Source: Mycobacterium sp. IS-1264 (GTDB taxonomy: Bacteria > Actinomycetota > Actinomycetes > Mycobacteriales > Mycobacteriaceae). Taken from it: a DNA stretch of 64,000 nt. Below the pieces are notes generated by a model. That model did no database searches. It was given only the letters and a program-made list of their open reading frames with translations, and had not been told where the DNA came from. Made by a program: the position numbers and the translations under genes. The stretch is from the NCBI RefSeq assembly GCF_001954195.1, contig NZ_MBES01000052.1, positions 124,001 to 188,000 on the forward strand, written 5' to 3'. Positions 45,461-54,239 of the stretch are shown in pieces. Every line of letters begins with the position of its first letter. The stretch's first letter is position 1.

Positions 45461-46142
45461 GCACCACCGGCGGGCGGGCATACGGGCCCCGCTGCACGGC
45501 GGAAAGCCGTATCTCCGGCAGGTCCACCGACGGGTCGACGGCGTCCAGCCACGCGACCGCATCCGCCACGTCCGACACCCGAATTGCGTACATCTCGAAG
45601 GGAACATCCTGCAGCATCTCGGTTTCCACCGGGCCGGGCGTGACGATGTGCACGGCGATGCCGTCGCGGTCGACCTCGAGCGCCAACGCGCGAGCGAACG
45701 CGTTCATGCCGGCTTTGGACGCGGAGTAGGCGGTGCGGGCCATCATCGGTTCGTGCGCCGCCGACGACGAAATGAACACGAACCGCGAGCCCGCGCGCAT
45801 CCGGGGCAGCGCCGCGGCGGTGACCACGAAGCACGAATCCAGGTTGGCCGAAATGATCGTCCGCCACTGCTCGAAGGTCTGCTTGCGCGCGTAGGTTCCG
45901 CCCAGTGTGCCGGCCGCGTGGACCACGAGATCGATCGATTCCAATGTGCTTATCGCAGAAGCAAATCCGTCCGGGTCGGACGCATCGGCCGCGACGTATC
46001 GCGCACCGAGCTCGTCGGCGGCCGCGCGCAAGGGGCCCTCGCGCCGCGCCACCAGCACCACGTCGTAACCCAGCTCGCACAGCTTGCGACCGCATCCCTT
46101 GCCGATCCCGCCGCTGCCGCCGGTGACCACTGCGGTTCGCAT
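45423..46142 (-). CDS. short-chain dehydrogenase/reductase
   Basis: A 239-residue SDR: TGGSGGIGKGCG cofactor loop, HAAGTLGG, catalytic Ser in ISSSAAH, and YSASK. The C-terminal DAVDPSVDLPEIRLSAVQRG replaces the usual substrate loop, as in small SDRs that reduce keto groups of hydrophobic compounds. ATG at 46142 has GAGGGG 8 nt upstream; a GTG five codons earlier is possible. It follows the GntR regulator gene by 30 bp on the same strand and may be co-transcribed with it. Confidence 0.9.
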   Translation of the reverse strand: MRTAVVTGGSGGIGKGCGRKLCELGYDVVLVARREGPLRAAADELGARYVAADASDPDGFASAISTLESIDLVVHAAGTLGGTYARKQTFEQWRTIISANLDSCFVVTAAALPRMRAGSRFVFISSSAAHEPMMARTAYSASKAGMNAFARALALEVDRDGIAVHIVTPGPVETEMLQDVPFEMYAIRVSDVADAVAWLDAVDPSVDLPEIRLSAVQRGPYARPPVVPTEARRRRQGTP

Positions 46143-46172
46143 GGACTTGCCCCTCACCCAGCAGGCTGCCTC

Positions 46173-46994
46173 TCAGGAGTGCCGGATATCCCGCGGGCGT
46201 GACAACGCCTGCGGTGAAAGCGCATAGATCCGTTGATCGGGCCGGCCGGACAGCACGTACGTTTGCGTGTCGGCGAGGTGGCGGCCCGCAATGCGGCGAG
46301 CGCGGTCGACGTCACCCTCCGCGATGGTCTCCGTCAGCTTGGTGTGGGTGGCCAGAACCGCGCGGCGCTGCGCCAGCGACGGGTAGGTGCCGCGCGCGGC
46401 GCTCTCGTCTGCCCACTGCTGTTCGTGGCTGGTCCACAGCGTCTCCAGGCTGCCGACGACCGCGATGATGGTGTGGTTTCCGCAGCCGCGAACCATGAGA
46501 TCGTGGAATTCCCGGCCGATTTCGGTGAAAAGCCGACCGTCGTCGAGGTGCTCGGCCATCGAATCGTTGACTCGCTTGAGCTCCGGCACCAAGGTGTCGG
46601 CCCGGTCGGGCCGCTGGGCGGCCAGCGCGGCGCAGGCCGGCTCGAGTTCCTGCAACGCCATGCCCAGATCGGCGACCGCAACGGACTCGCTCTGCAGGAG
46701 CAGGCCGAGCATGTAGGCCGCGCTGGTCTTCGCCGGTGCGTGCACGACGGCGCCGCCCCGGTTGCCCCGCCGGACCGAGACGAGTCCCTCGGTCTCGAGG
46801 ATGCGCAGGGCCTCGCGCAGGGAGACCAGGCTGACGTTGAACTGTTCGACGAGCACCTCCTGGCGGGGCAGCAGATCGCCGTCGGCGAGCTCGCCGTCGA
46901 TGATCTGACGGCGCAACTCGTCGGCTACGATTTCGGCGATCCGCGGCGCCGACAACCGGCGCCTTGCGTCGGTCCCAATTCCCAAGGCGGTCAT
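46173..46994 (-). CDS. GntR-family transcriptional regulator (FadR/FCD subfamily)
   Basis: A 273-residue regulator: winged helix-turn-helix at about 15-85 (GDLLPRQEVLVEQFNVSLVSLREALRILE region, with LVSVRRGNRGGAVV as the wing) and an FCD all-helical ligand domain at about 100-235, with His in GREFHDLMVRG and ATHTKL as possible metal ligands. FCD members usually bind carboxylates or acyl-CoA. It is divergent from the tandem CoA transferase, and a family-2 operator lies in the 64-bp gap, so autoregulation and control of the four family-2 sites is a good hypothesis. Confidence 0.92.
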   Translation of the reverse strand: MTALGIGTDARRRLSAPRIAEIVADELRRQIIDGELADGDLLPRQEVLVEQFNVSLVSLREALRILETEGLVSVRRGNRGGAVVHAPAKTSAAYMLGLLLQSESVAVADLGMALQELEPACAALAAQRPDRADTLVPELKRVNDSMAEHLDDGRLFTEIGREFHDLMVRGCGNHTIIAVVGSLETLWTSHEQQWADESAARGTYPSLAQRRAVLATHTKLTETIAEGDVDRARRIAGRHLADTQTYVLSGRPDQRIYALSPQALSRPRDIRHS

Positions 46995-47036
46995 CCGATC
47001 CTCGATACAAGCAACTGGCTGGCTTAGCTATCTTAG

Positions 47037-47054
47037 CAGTAATGGTATAAATAG
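47037..47054. promoter_or_regulatory. family-2 operator between GntR regulator and CoA transferase
   Basis: CAGTAATGGTATAAATAG agrees with the 21943 site at 14 of 18 bases. It ends 5 bp before the CoA-transferase GTG. A wider AGCTAT/ATAGCT inverted repeat frames it (47026-47056). Its position beside the GntR gene makes that protein the lead candidate binder. Confidence 0.6.
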
Positions 47055-47058
47055 CTGG

Positions 47059-49452
47059 GTGAGTCGCGGATCCGACGCCCGGCCGACACCGCTGCACGAC
47101 CTGCGTGTCGTCGAGATCAGTGACCGGATAGCCGGCAGCTACTGCGGCAAGTTGTTGGTCGACGCCGGGGCGCAGGTACGGAAATTCGAACCACCGCAAG
47201 GGGATTCGTTGCGCCGGTATTCCGCGACCTGTTCGCGGGTGCCAGAGGGCTCCACGTCGCCGTTGTTCAGCTACCTCAACGCGGGCAAACGCAGCATGAC
47301 CATCGCCGAGGATGCCGAAGATTTGGCGCGCTATCGCGCCGAACTGGCCGCCGCCGATGTCGTGATCGTCACCGCCGGCCGGGCGCGGGCCGCGGCGCTG
47401 GGGATCGATCCGGATGTGCTCCTGGCCGACTCGCCGCGGGCGGTCATCGTCACCATCTCCGACTTCGGCTGGACCGGACCGTACGCCGACCGCGCCGCCA
47501 GCGAGTTCACCTTGCAAGCGTGGGCCGGCTCGCCCGGCTTCCGCGGCGATCCCGCCGGGCCCCCGATCACCATCGGCGGCGACCTCGGCGAGTACATGGG
47601 TGGTGTGTTCGCCGCGTTCGGTGCGCTGGCGGTGCGCCGCCGCGTCGAGCGCGGCGGGCCCGGCGAGCATCTCGACCTGTCCATGCTCGAAGCGATGACC
47701 CTGATGCAAAGCAGCGAGTGGCTGCATTCGCAGCTGCTGCGGGTCCCTCCCATCAGCCGCACCACCGAGGTCCCGTCGATCGAACCGGCCAAGGACGGCT
47801 ACGTCGGGATCACCATGGTCACCGGCCAGCAGTGGCTCGACTTCCTGGCGATGGTCGAATGCCCCCGGCTCGAGGAGATCGAGCAGCTGCGTTTTCAGAT
47901 CGGACGTTGGGAATACCGCGACCTGATCCGCGAGCAGATTCACCCGTGGCTGGCCGAACGGACCGTCGCGGAGATCGTCGAACTCGGGCAATTGTTCCGG
48001 CTGCCGATCGCGGAGCTGGGCAACGGCTCCACCATCCGCGACATGGAGTACGTGACGCAGCGTGGGGTGTTCGTCCGCAACCCCGCGGGCTTCCATCAGC
48101 CCCGCGCGCCGTGGCTGATGGCCGCGTGCACCCCCGCCCCACCGGCCGCCACCGCTGCCGTCGGCGCGGACAACGACGAGTCACCTTGGCGGAAAAGCGA
48201 ATTCGATCCCGAGCCTGCGCCCAGGACGCGGCCACTCGAAGGCGTTCGCATCGTCGACCTGACCGCGTTCTGGGCCGGGCCGGCCGCAACCCATTTGCTG
48301 GCCGCCTTTGGCGCCGACGTCGTCAAAGTGGAGTCGATACAGCGGCCCGACGGCATTCGTTACTCAGGCGGGATGCGCAAAGACGTGGATGACTGGTGGG
48401 AGTACGGGTGGGTATTCCACGCGATGAACACCAATAAGCGTTCGGTCACACTGGATTTGGGTTCAGATGAGGGTCGCCGCCTCTTCAAGAAGCTGGCGGC
48501 CGGCGCCGATGTCGTGATCGAGAACTTCTCGCCACGCGTGATGGACCACTTTGGGCTGACCGCCGAGGTGCTGTTGGAGGTCAACCCCAAACTCGTCGTC
48601 GCCCGGATGCCCGCGTTCGGGCTGTCCGGTCCGTGGCGCGACCGGGTCGGATTCGCGCCGACCATGGAACAGATTGCCGGCTTGGCCTGGGTGACCGGGC
48701 TCCCCGATGCTGCGCCGGTGGCGCCGCGGGGAGCGTGCGACCCGCTGGCCGGCGTGCATGCCGCCTTCGCCGTGCTGGCCGCGCTGAACTTCGCCGAGCG
48801 GACCGGGACGGGACAGCTCGTGGAGCTGCCGATGCTGGAAGCCGCGTTGAACGCCACCGCGGTACAGGCGATCGAATCCGAGGTCTTCGGGGTGACGCTG
48901 AGCCGCCGGGGCAACCGCGGGCACTGCGACGTGATCCAGAACCTCTACCGCTGCGCCGGCTCGGACGATTGGATCGCGGTCACCGTGCAAGACGACCGGC
49001 AGTGGCGCGCCCTGGTCGAGCTGATGGATCGGCCCGCGTGGTGTGACGAGGGCCTGTGCACCGTCGCCGGCAGGCGCGAGCGAGCCGACGACATCGATCG
49101 ACGGCTGGCGGAGTGGTTCGCCGCCCAGCCCCTGGACTCCGCGGTGGAACGGCTGGCCGGCGCCGGCATTCCGGCGGCACCCGTGGTGTCGCCGTCGCTG
49201 GTGACCGACAACCTCCAACTCCGTCATCGGGGATTCTTCGAGGCACTTGACCATCCGAGCACGGGGGCCGGTCTCTATCCGTGCCCACCGTTCGCGACGC
49301 TGGCCGGTCAGGAAAGGTGGCTGCTGCGTCCGCCGCCGCGGCTGGGCGAGCACAATGGGGAGATACTGCGCGATCGGTGCGGGCTGACCGACGACGAACT
49401 AAAGAAACTTGCCACCGACGGGGTGATCGGGACCCGTCCCAAAGGCCTCTAG
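47059..49452 (+). CDS. tandem class III CoA transferase (two CaiB/BaiF domains in one chain)
   Basis: A 797-residue protein, twice the family length. Domain 1 (about 10-385) begins LHDLRVVEISDRIAG and has Asp175 in GGDLGEYMGG; domain 2 (about 395-797) begins LEGVRIVDLTAFWAG and has Asp561 in ACDPLAGVHAAF; both nucleophile positions appear kept. Class III enzymes are normally interlocked dimers, so this is a covalent pseudo-dimer. GTG at 47059 directly follows a family-2 site. A ferredoxin gene follows after 17 bp. Confidence 0.9.
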   Translation: MSRGSDARPTPLHDLRVVEISDRIAGSYCGKLLVDAGAQVRKFEPPQGDSLRRYSATCSRVPEGSTSPLFSYLNAGKRSMTIAEDAEDLARYRAELAAADVVIVTAGRARAAALGIDPDVLLADSPRAVIVTISDFGWTGPYADRAASEFTLQAWAGSPGFRGDPAGPPITIGGDLGEYMGGVFAAFGALAVRRRVERGGPGEHLDLSMLEAMTLMQSSEWLHSQLLRVPPISRTTEVPSIEPAKDGYVGITMVTGQQWLDFLAMVECPRLEEIEQLRFQIGRWEYRDLIREQIHPWLAERTVAEIVELGQLFRLPIAELGNGSTIRDMEYVTQRGVFVRNPAGFHQPRAPWLMAACTPAPPAATAAVGADNDESPWRKSEFDPEPAPRTRPLEGVRIVDLTAFWAGPAATHLLAAFGADVVKVESIQRPDGIRYSGGMRKDVDDWWEYGWVFHAMNTNKRSVTLDLGSDEGRRLFKKLAAGADVVIENFSPRVMDHFGLTAEVLLEVNPKLVVARMPAFGLSGPWRDRVGFAPTMEQIAGLAWVTGLPDAAPVAPRGACDPLAGVHAAFAVLAALNFAERTGTGQLVELPMLEAALNATAVQAIESEVFGVTLSRRGNRGHCDVIQNLYRCAGSDDWIAVTVQDDRQWRALVELMDRPAWCDEGLCTVAGRRERADDIDRRLAEWFAAQPLDSAVERLAGAGIPAAPVVSPSLVTDNLQLRHRGFFEALDHPSTGAGLYPCPPFATLAGQERWLLRPPPRLGEHNGEILRDRCGLTDDELKKLATDGVIGTRPKGL

Positions 49453-49469
49453 GAGTAAGGGGACATCTG

Positions 49470-49661
49470 ATGCGCGTCACCGTTGACGAGAACCTGTGTG
49501 AAGCCAACGGCTTCTGCGAATCCATCGCGGCTGACATATTCGAACTGGGCGACGCCGACGTCGTGCAGATCGCGGACGGCCCGGTGCCGCCCGAGCGGGA
49601 GATCGACGTCCGCGCCGCCGTCGATCAATGCCCGAAGGCCGCGCTGCGGCTGCTCGACTGA
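49470..49661 (+). CDS. ferredoxin with atypical cluster motif
   Basis: A 63-residue ferredoxin: LCEANGFC places Asn in the middle of the CxxCxxC motif, and DQCPKAAL supplies the last Cys. Like the ferredoxin at 37315 it is of the CXX?XXC type found beside mycobacterial P450s. ATG at 49470 with AGGAG and AAGGGG upstream. It lies downstream of the CoA transferase and tail-to-tail with a P450 (1 bp between stops), whose electron donor it probably is. Confidence 0.92.
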   Translation: MRVTVDENLCEANGFCESIAADIFELGDADVVQIADGPVPPEREIDVRAAVDQCPKAALRLLD

Positions 49662-49662
49662 T

Positions 49663-50898
49663 CTAGCGCTCGGTCAGCGAGACCGCCATCTCGTCATAGA
49701 TCGACATGTTGGTGGTCAGATTCGGATAAGTCACTGTGGCCGGGCCGATTTCGATGTCGTCGCAGCGCAGCAGCAGTTCGTCGAACACCGCGCGAAGTTC
49801 CGCGCGCGCCAGCATCGCGCCGAGGCAGTGGTGCGCCCCGCCGCCGCCGAAAGCCACGTGCGGGTTGGGCTGACGGCCGATGTCGAAGGTGAACGGCGAG
49901 GCGAAGACCTCCTCGTCGCGGTTGGCCGAACGCAGCATCGATACCACCCGGTCGCCCCGCGGGATGTGCTGACCGTCCATCTCCACGTCGACCTTGGCGG
50001 TGCGCGTCCAGTACGCCACCGGCGATGCCCAGCGCAGCACCTCCTCGACGGCGGTGGGCCGCAGTTGCTCGTGCTCGCGATACCGCTGCGCCTGTTCCGG
50101 GTTGGCGACGAACGCCTGCAGCCCGATGGCCAGAGCGTTCTTGGTGGTGTCGCTGCCGGCGAAGGTCAACACGAAGAAGAAGAACTCGAGTTCGTTGGCG
50201 GGCAAGCTGAACTCCTCGCCGTCGTCGCCGGTGATCACCGCGGAAGCCAGCGTGCTCCAGATGTCGTCGGCGGGATTGCGCCGCTTTTCCGCGGTGAGCT
50301 CCATCGCATACCCGAAGATGGTGGCGTAGAGATCCGTATAGTCCTGCCGGCTCTGTCGCGCCCCTGGCGAGTTGGCCTTCAGGATGCGGTCCAGTGAATC
50401 GAAGATCCGCGGCCGGTCTTCTTCCGGTATGCCGATGATGTCGCCGATGACCGTCATCGGCAGCGCGTCGGCGACGTCGGAGATCCAGTCCCCGCCCCCC
50501 TCTGCGAGCAGGTGGTCGATCATCCGCGCCGCACGCGCCCGGATGCCGTCCTCGAGTTTGGCGATCGCGCGCGGGTTGAACGCGTGCGAGATCAGCTTGC
50601 GGCGCTTGTTCAGCCCCGGCGGGTCCATGTTGATGATCGTCGGATACGACGAAAACATGCCGACCGGCTGGATCAGCGGGCCGTCGACCGCGGTGAACGA
50701 ATCGGTGTCCCGGTGCAGGCGAACCGTGTGGCGATGCTTGGTGGCCACCCAGAAATCGCGCTGAACCGTCTTGACGACGCCCGGCGTCAGCTCGTGGCGG
50801 AAAAGCGGCCTGGTGCGCCGCAGCTCGGTAAACAGCTCGTCCGGAAAGCCGTTGCGCCACAAGGCGAGATCGGATAGATCCACCGCCGCAGCCGTCAT
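49663..50898 (-). CDS. cytochrome P450
   Basis: A 411-residue P450. I-helix AGSDTT is at 247-252, K-helix E286-x2-R289 (EEVLRW), heme Cys358 in FGGGGAHHCLG. ATG at 50898 has GAGG 7 nt upstream; a TTG two codons earlier is possible. Not closely like the 6412/20663 pair; nearer the CYP125-like type by general pattern (weak inference). Divergent from a KshA-like Rieske oxygenase with a family-2 operator between, the same arrangement as P450/Rieske at 20663/22043. Confidence 0.95.
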   Translation of the reverse strand: MTAAAVDLSDLALWRNGFPDELFTELRRTRPLFRHELTPGVVKTVQRDFWVATKHRHTVRLHRDTDSFTAVDGPLIQPVGMFSSYPTIINMDPPGLNKRRKLISHAFNPRAIAKLEDGIRARAARMIDHLLAEGGGDWISDVADALPMTVIGDIIGIPEEDRPRIFDSLDRILKANSPGARQSRQDYTDLYATIFGYAMELTAEKRRNPADDIWSTLASAVITGDDGEEFSLPANELEFFFFVLTFAGSDTTKNALAIGLQAFVANPEQAQRYREHEQLRPTAVEEVLRWASPVAYWTRTAKVDVEMDGQHIPRGDRVVSMLRSANRDEEVFASPFTFDIGRQPNPHVAFGGGGAHHCLGAMLARAELRAVFDELLLRCDDIEIGPATVTYPNLTTNMSIYDEMAVSLTER

Positions 50899-50950
50899 TT
50901 GCAACCTCGCTCTGTCCGGACCTGCCTCGCGCCGCGTTGACGTTCAATGC

Positions 50951-50968
50951 TTAAGATAGTAAAAATAG
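50951..50968. promoter_or_regulatory. family-2 operator between P450 and Rieske genes
   Basis: TTAAGATAGTAAAAATAG matches the 21943 site at 14 of 18 bases, including ATAGTA and AAATAG. It is 53 bp from the P450 start and 72 bp from the Rieske start, in a 141-bp gap. Confidence 0.6.
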
Positions 50969-51039
50969 ATCCAGACGTCGAACCGCGGTCGGCCCAGTAG
51001 CGCTCGGCTCCTGCTGGCCAGGCAGGATACGGAGTACTC

Positions 51040-52158
51040 GTGACGCATACGATTTCAGACCCAACCGAGTCCGATCCGTCGGAACGGGAGTTCGGACAGG
51101 GTGGCATCGCGCTGTCGACCTACCGGTTCCCGACGGGCTGGTTCATCGTCGCCTTCGCCTCCGATCTGCAGGCCGGCCAAGTCAAGCGGCTGCACTACTT
51201 CGGCGAGGAGCTGGTGCTGTTCCGCACCGAGTCCGGCGAGGTCCATGTGATGGACGCCTATTGCCAGCATCTCGGCGCCAACCTGGGCGTCGGCGGCACC
51301 GTCGAGGGCGAGAACATCGTCTGCCCCTGGCATGGCTGGCGCTGGCGCGGCGACGGCACCAACGCGCTGATCCCGTACAGCAAGATCGGCTGCAAGAACA
51401 ACGTCCGCATCCGCACCTACCCGAGTCAGGAGTGGTACGGCTTCATCGTCGTGTGGCACGAACGTCATGGCCGGGCGCCGTACTGGCAGCCGCCGGTGCT
51501 GCCCGAACTCGAAACCAACGAGTACTACCCACTGCACCCGCACACCCAGATGCTCAATCGCGTCAAAGTGCACCCGCAGATGATCATCGAGAACGCGGCC
51601 GACCCGTACCACGTGCAATACGTGCACAAGGCCGCCAATCCCGCGACGACGGCCTCATTCGAGGTATCGGGCTATCACCTGCACGCCACCGTCAACGCGC
51701 ATTTCGGCGGCGGGCGGGCGTCGACCTGGTTGACCCCGAACGGGCCGGTCGACGCAAAGATCATCTACGACAACTACTCGCTGGGACTGGGCATCGTACG
51801 GTTTCCCAGCGACTTGGTCGGCACCATCCAGGTCACCGGGCAGACGCCGGTCGACGAGGACTACACCGACTACTTCTACACGCAGGCGTCCGTTCGCGAG
51901 CCGGGCGACACCGGCGACGTGCCCACCGGCCGTGCCGCCAAATTCCTGGCCCTGCAGCAAGAAGTCATCAAGCAGGACTTCTTCACCTGGGAAAACATGA
52001 AGTATCTGGAAAAGCCGAACCTGGCGCCCGAGGAGGCACACGACTACGCCGCCCTGCGCCGCTGGGCGCACCGCTTCTACCCGGGCGCGCAACCCTCGCC
52101 GAACGACTTCGGGTACACCGCCGCGGGTGAGCCCGACCCGGCGGCTGCCAAGGCCTGA
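51040..52158 (+). CDS. Rieske non-heme iron oxygenase, KshA-like
   Basis: A 372-residue oxygenase. Rieske ligands Cys75/His77 (AYCQHLGA) and Cys95/His98 (VCPWHGWRW); iron site N185-x2-D188-x2-H191-x4-H196. It is a paralogue of the oxygenase at 9981 (shared LHYFGE, HLGA, GGTV, GDGTN, IPY and the iron motif). GTG at 51040 has GGAG 6 nt upstream. It opens a plus-strand operon with FadD, NTF2-like, two hot-dog hydratase subunits and a DinB-like protein. The reductase is not in the window. Confidence 0.93.
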   Translation: MTHTISDPTESDPSEREFGQGGIALSTYRFPTGWFIVAFASDLQAGQVKRLHYFGEELVLFRTESGEVHVMDAYCQHLGANLGVGGTVEGENIVCPWHGWRWRGDGTNALIPYSKIGCKNNVRIRTYPSQEWYGFIVVWHERHGRAPYWQPPVLPELETNEYYPLHPHTQMLNRVKVHPQMIIENAADPYHVQYVHKAANPATTASFEVSGYHLHATVNAHFGGGRASTWLTPNGPVDAKIIYDNYSLGLGIVRFPSDLVGTIQVTGQTPVDEDYTDYFYTQASVREPGDTGDVPTGRAAKFLALQQEVIKQDFFTWENMKYLEKPNLAPEEAHDYAALRRWAHRFYPGAQPSPNDFGYTAAGEPDPAAAKA

Positions 52159-52161
52159 GAC

Positions 52162-53736
52162 TTGCTCGAGCCTTCCGATTTCGGCGTCGATCGTTTCACC
52201 GTGCCGGCCGTGCTGGATCGCCGGGCCGAGCAGTACCCCGGCCGGGTGATGATGTCGATCGCCGGCGTCGACGTGACCTTCGAGCAGATGCGCCAACGAT
52301 CCTGCGCTGCCGCTCATGTGCTGACCGAAATGGGCCTTGGCCCAGGGGAATGCGTGGCGCTGTTCACCGCCACCTGCCCCGAGTGGGTCTACTTCTGGCT
52401 GGGTGCGGCGCGCATCGGCGCGGTCAGCGCCGCGGTCAACGCCGCGAACAAGGGCGACTTCCTGCTGCACACCCTGCGGTTGGCTCAGGCGAAGGTGATC
52501 CTCACCGACCCCGAGCGACGCCCGCGTGTCGACGAGGTTGCCGACGGGTTGGACACGGTGACTCACGTTGTGGTGCAAGACGATTCACTCACCGATGCGC
52601 TGAGTGCCGCGCCGGCGGGCGGCCGTGGTAGTGGGCCCGACGTGACCACAAGCGCCGCCGAGCTGGGATCGCTGTTTTACACCTCGGGTACCACCGGGCC
52701 GTCGAAAGCTGTTGCCACGACGTGGCATTACCTGTTCTCGGTGGCGGCAACCGCAGCCGCGGCCTGGGAATTTGGCGCCGGGGAGGTGCTGTGGACCGCG
52801 ATGCCGCTGTTCCACCTCAGCGCCGCGCCCAGCGTGCTGGCCCCGATGCTGGTCGGCGGCACGACCGTGCTGGCGCAGGCTTTTCATCCCGGCGAGGTGT
52901 GGGACGACATCCGCGCCCGCGGCGCCATCGGCTTCGCCGGCGCCGGCGCGATGGTCTCGATGCTGCAGAATCTCCCGGCCGATTCGCGCGATGCCCAGCT
53001 GCCGTTGCGGTTCATCTCGGCCGCACCGATCGACGCAAACGCCTACCGTGCCATCGAAAAGCGTTACGGCTGCCGCATCGTCACGATGTACGGGATGACC
53101 GAAGCCTTCCCGATCGCCGTCAAGAGCGTGGCCGACGAGGGGGTTCCCGGGACGTCGGGCCGGCCCAACCCCAACTTCGAGGTGCGCATCGTCGACGAGG
53201 ACGGCAGCCCGGTGCCCGCCGGTGCCGTCGGGGAGATCACCTGCCGGCCCAAGTACCCGCACGTGATGAGCGAGGGCTATGTGACCGAGGGCCTGAAGGT
53301 TGAACCCCACCAGGAGTGGTTCCGAACCGGTGACCTCGGCCGGCTCGACGCCGACGACAACCTGACCTATGTGGACCGCATCAAGGATTCGCTGCGCCGG
53401 CGCGGCGAGAATATCTCCTCGGTTGAAGTGGAAGCCATCGTCATGCGTCATCCCGCGGTGGCCGAAGCCGCCGCGATCGCGGTGCCCAGCGAGTTGGGCG
53501 AGGACGACATCCTGCTGATCGTGACGCTGCGCCCCGGCGCGACACTGGATTACACGGAGTTGCTGGACTTCTGCGCCGCCCGCATGCCGTACTTCTGCGT
53601 GCCGAGGTTTGTCGAGACGATGGATGAACTTCCAAAGAACGTCATCGGACGAATACGTAAAGACCTTTTGCGAACTCGGGGATTGAATCCCGACGCCTGG
53701 GATCGTGAAAGGCACGGTTATATCGTTGCCCGTTGA
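52162..53736 (+). CDS. acyl-CoA synthetase (AMP-binding)
   Basis: A 524-residue adenylate-forming ligase: P-loop FYTSGTTGPSKAV, acid motif VTMYGMTEAFP, GDLGRLDADDNLTYVDRIKDSLRRRGENISS (as TGDLGRLD and DRIKDSLRRRGEN) and a C-terminal Lys in PKNVIGRIRKDLL. TTG at 52162, 3 nt after the Rieske stop, is the best start; the next in-frame ATG (residue 30) would remove conserved sequence. The hinge motif suggests the crotonobetaine/carnitine-CoA ligase-like subgroup. Substrate unknown. Confidence 0.9.
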   Translation: MLEPSDFGVDRFTVPAVLDRRAEQYPGRVMMSIAGVDVTFEQMRQRSCAAAHVLTEMGLGPGECVALFTATCPEWVYFWLGAARIGAVSAAVNAANKGDFLLHTLRLAQAKVILTDPERRPRVDEVADGLDTVTHVVVQDDSLTDALSAAPAGGRGSGPDVTTSAAELGSLFYTSGTTGPSKAVATTWHYLFSVAATAAAAWEFGAGEVLWTAMPLFHLSAAPSVLAPMLVGGTTVLAQAFHPGEVWDDIRARGAIGFAGAGAMVSMLQNLPADSRDAQLPLRFISAAPIDANAYRAIEKRYGCRIVTMYGMTEAFPIAVKSVADEGVPGTSGRPNPNFEVRIVDEDGSPVPAGAVGEITCRPKYPHVMSEGYVTEGLKVEPHQEWFRTGDLGRLDADDNLTYVDRIKDSLRRRGENISSVEVEAIVMRHPAVAEAAAIAVPSELGEDDILLIVTLRPGATLDYTELLDFCAARMPYFCVPRFVETMDELPKNVIGRIRKDLLRTRGLNPDAWDRERHGYIVAR

Positions 53737-53800
53737 ATTAAGTTAGCGTTACATACATGCAATTTGCCCCGCGATTTCCCGGAGAGGCTGGAGAGCCAAA

Positions 53801-54226
53801 ATGACCCTGACGTATCAGCAAGAGCAGTTCCTCCACGCCGCGATTGCCCGGGCAGCCATCCTCGACCTGACCGCCCGGCACAACCGGGCCTACTCCGACG
53901 GCGACCGGGAGCGCTGGGTCGCGACGTTCCGTCATTCCGGTGGCCGCTACACCCGCGATGGCGAGGTGTTCACCGATCTGCTCGCGGCCTTCGACGGCGG
54001 CGACAGCCAGCGCCTGGTGAGCGTCGATCACGAGATCCGCATCGACGGGGTCCACGCCACTCAGCGCTGTGTAGCCGTGCTGTACGCCGCCCACTACGGC
54101 GACACCACGCTGCGCGCGACCGGGATGTTCCGGGACCACCTGATCTACGAACGCGGCGGCTGGTATTTCGAATCCCGGGAGCTCTCTTGGGATTCGGTGC
54201 CCAGCCGGCACCCGCTGGTGATGTAA
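53801..54226 (+). CDS. SnoaL-like / NTF2-fold protein
   Basis: A 141-residue NTF2-fold protein (AAILDLTARHNRAYSDGDRERWVATF, then HSGGRYTRDGEVF and GGWYFESRELSWDSV), similar to SnoaL-like domain PF13577. Ring-hydroxylating dioxygenase beta subunits share this fold, so given the Rieske gene two positions upstream a small-subunit role is possible but unproven. ATG at 53801 with GGAG about 9 nt upstream; 64-bp gap after the ligase gene. Confidence 0.82.
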   Translation: MTLTYQQEQFLHAAIARAAILDLTARHNRAYSDGDRERWVATFRHSGGRYTRDGEVFTDLLAAFDGGDSQRLVSVDHEIRIDGVHATQRCVAVLYAAHYGDTTLRATGMFRDHLIYERGGWYFESRELSWDSVPSRHPLVM

Positions 54227-54239
54227 GCGGCACCGATAC

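Noticed and set aside
46312..48096. 594-codon minus-strand frame across GntR and CoA-transferase genes
   Set aside because: It crosses the divergent promoter and two real genes in other frames; no domain sequence.
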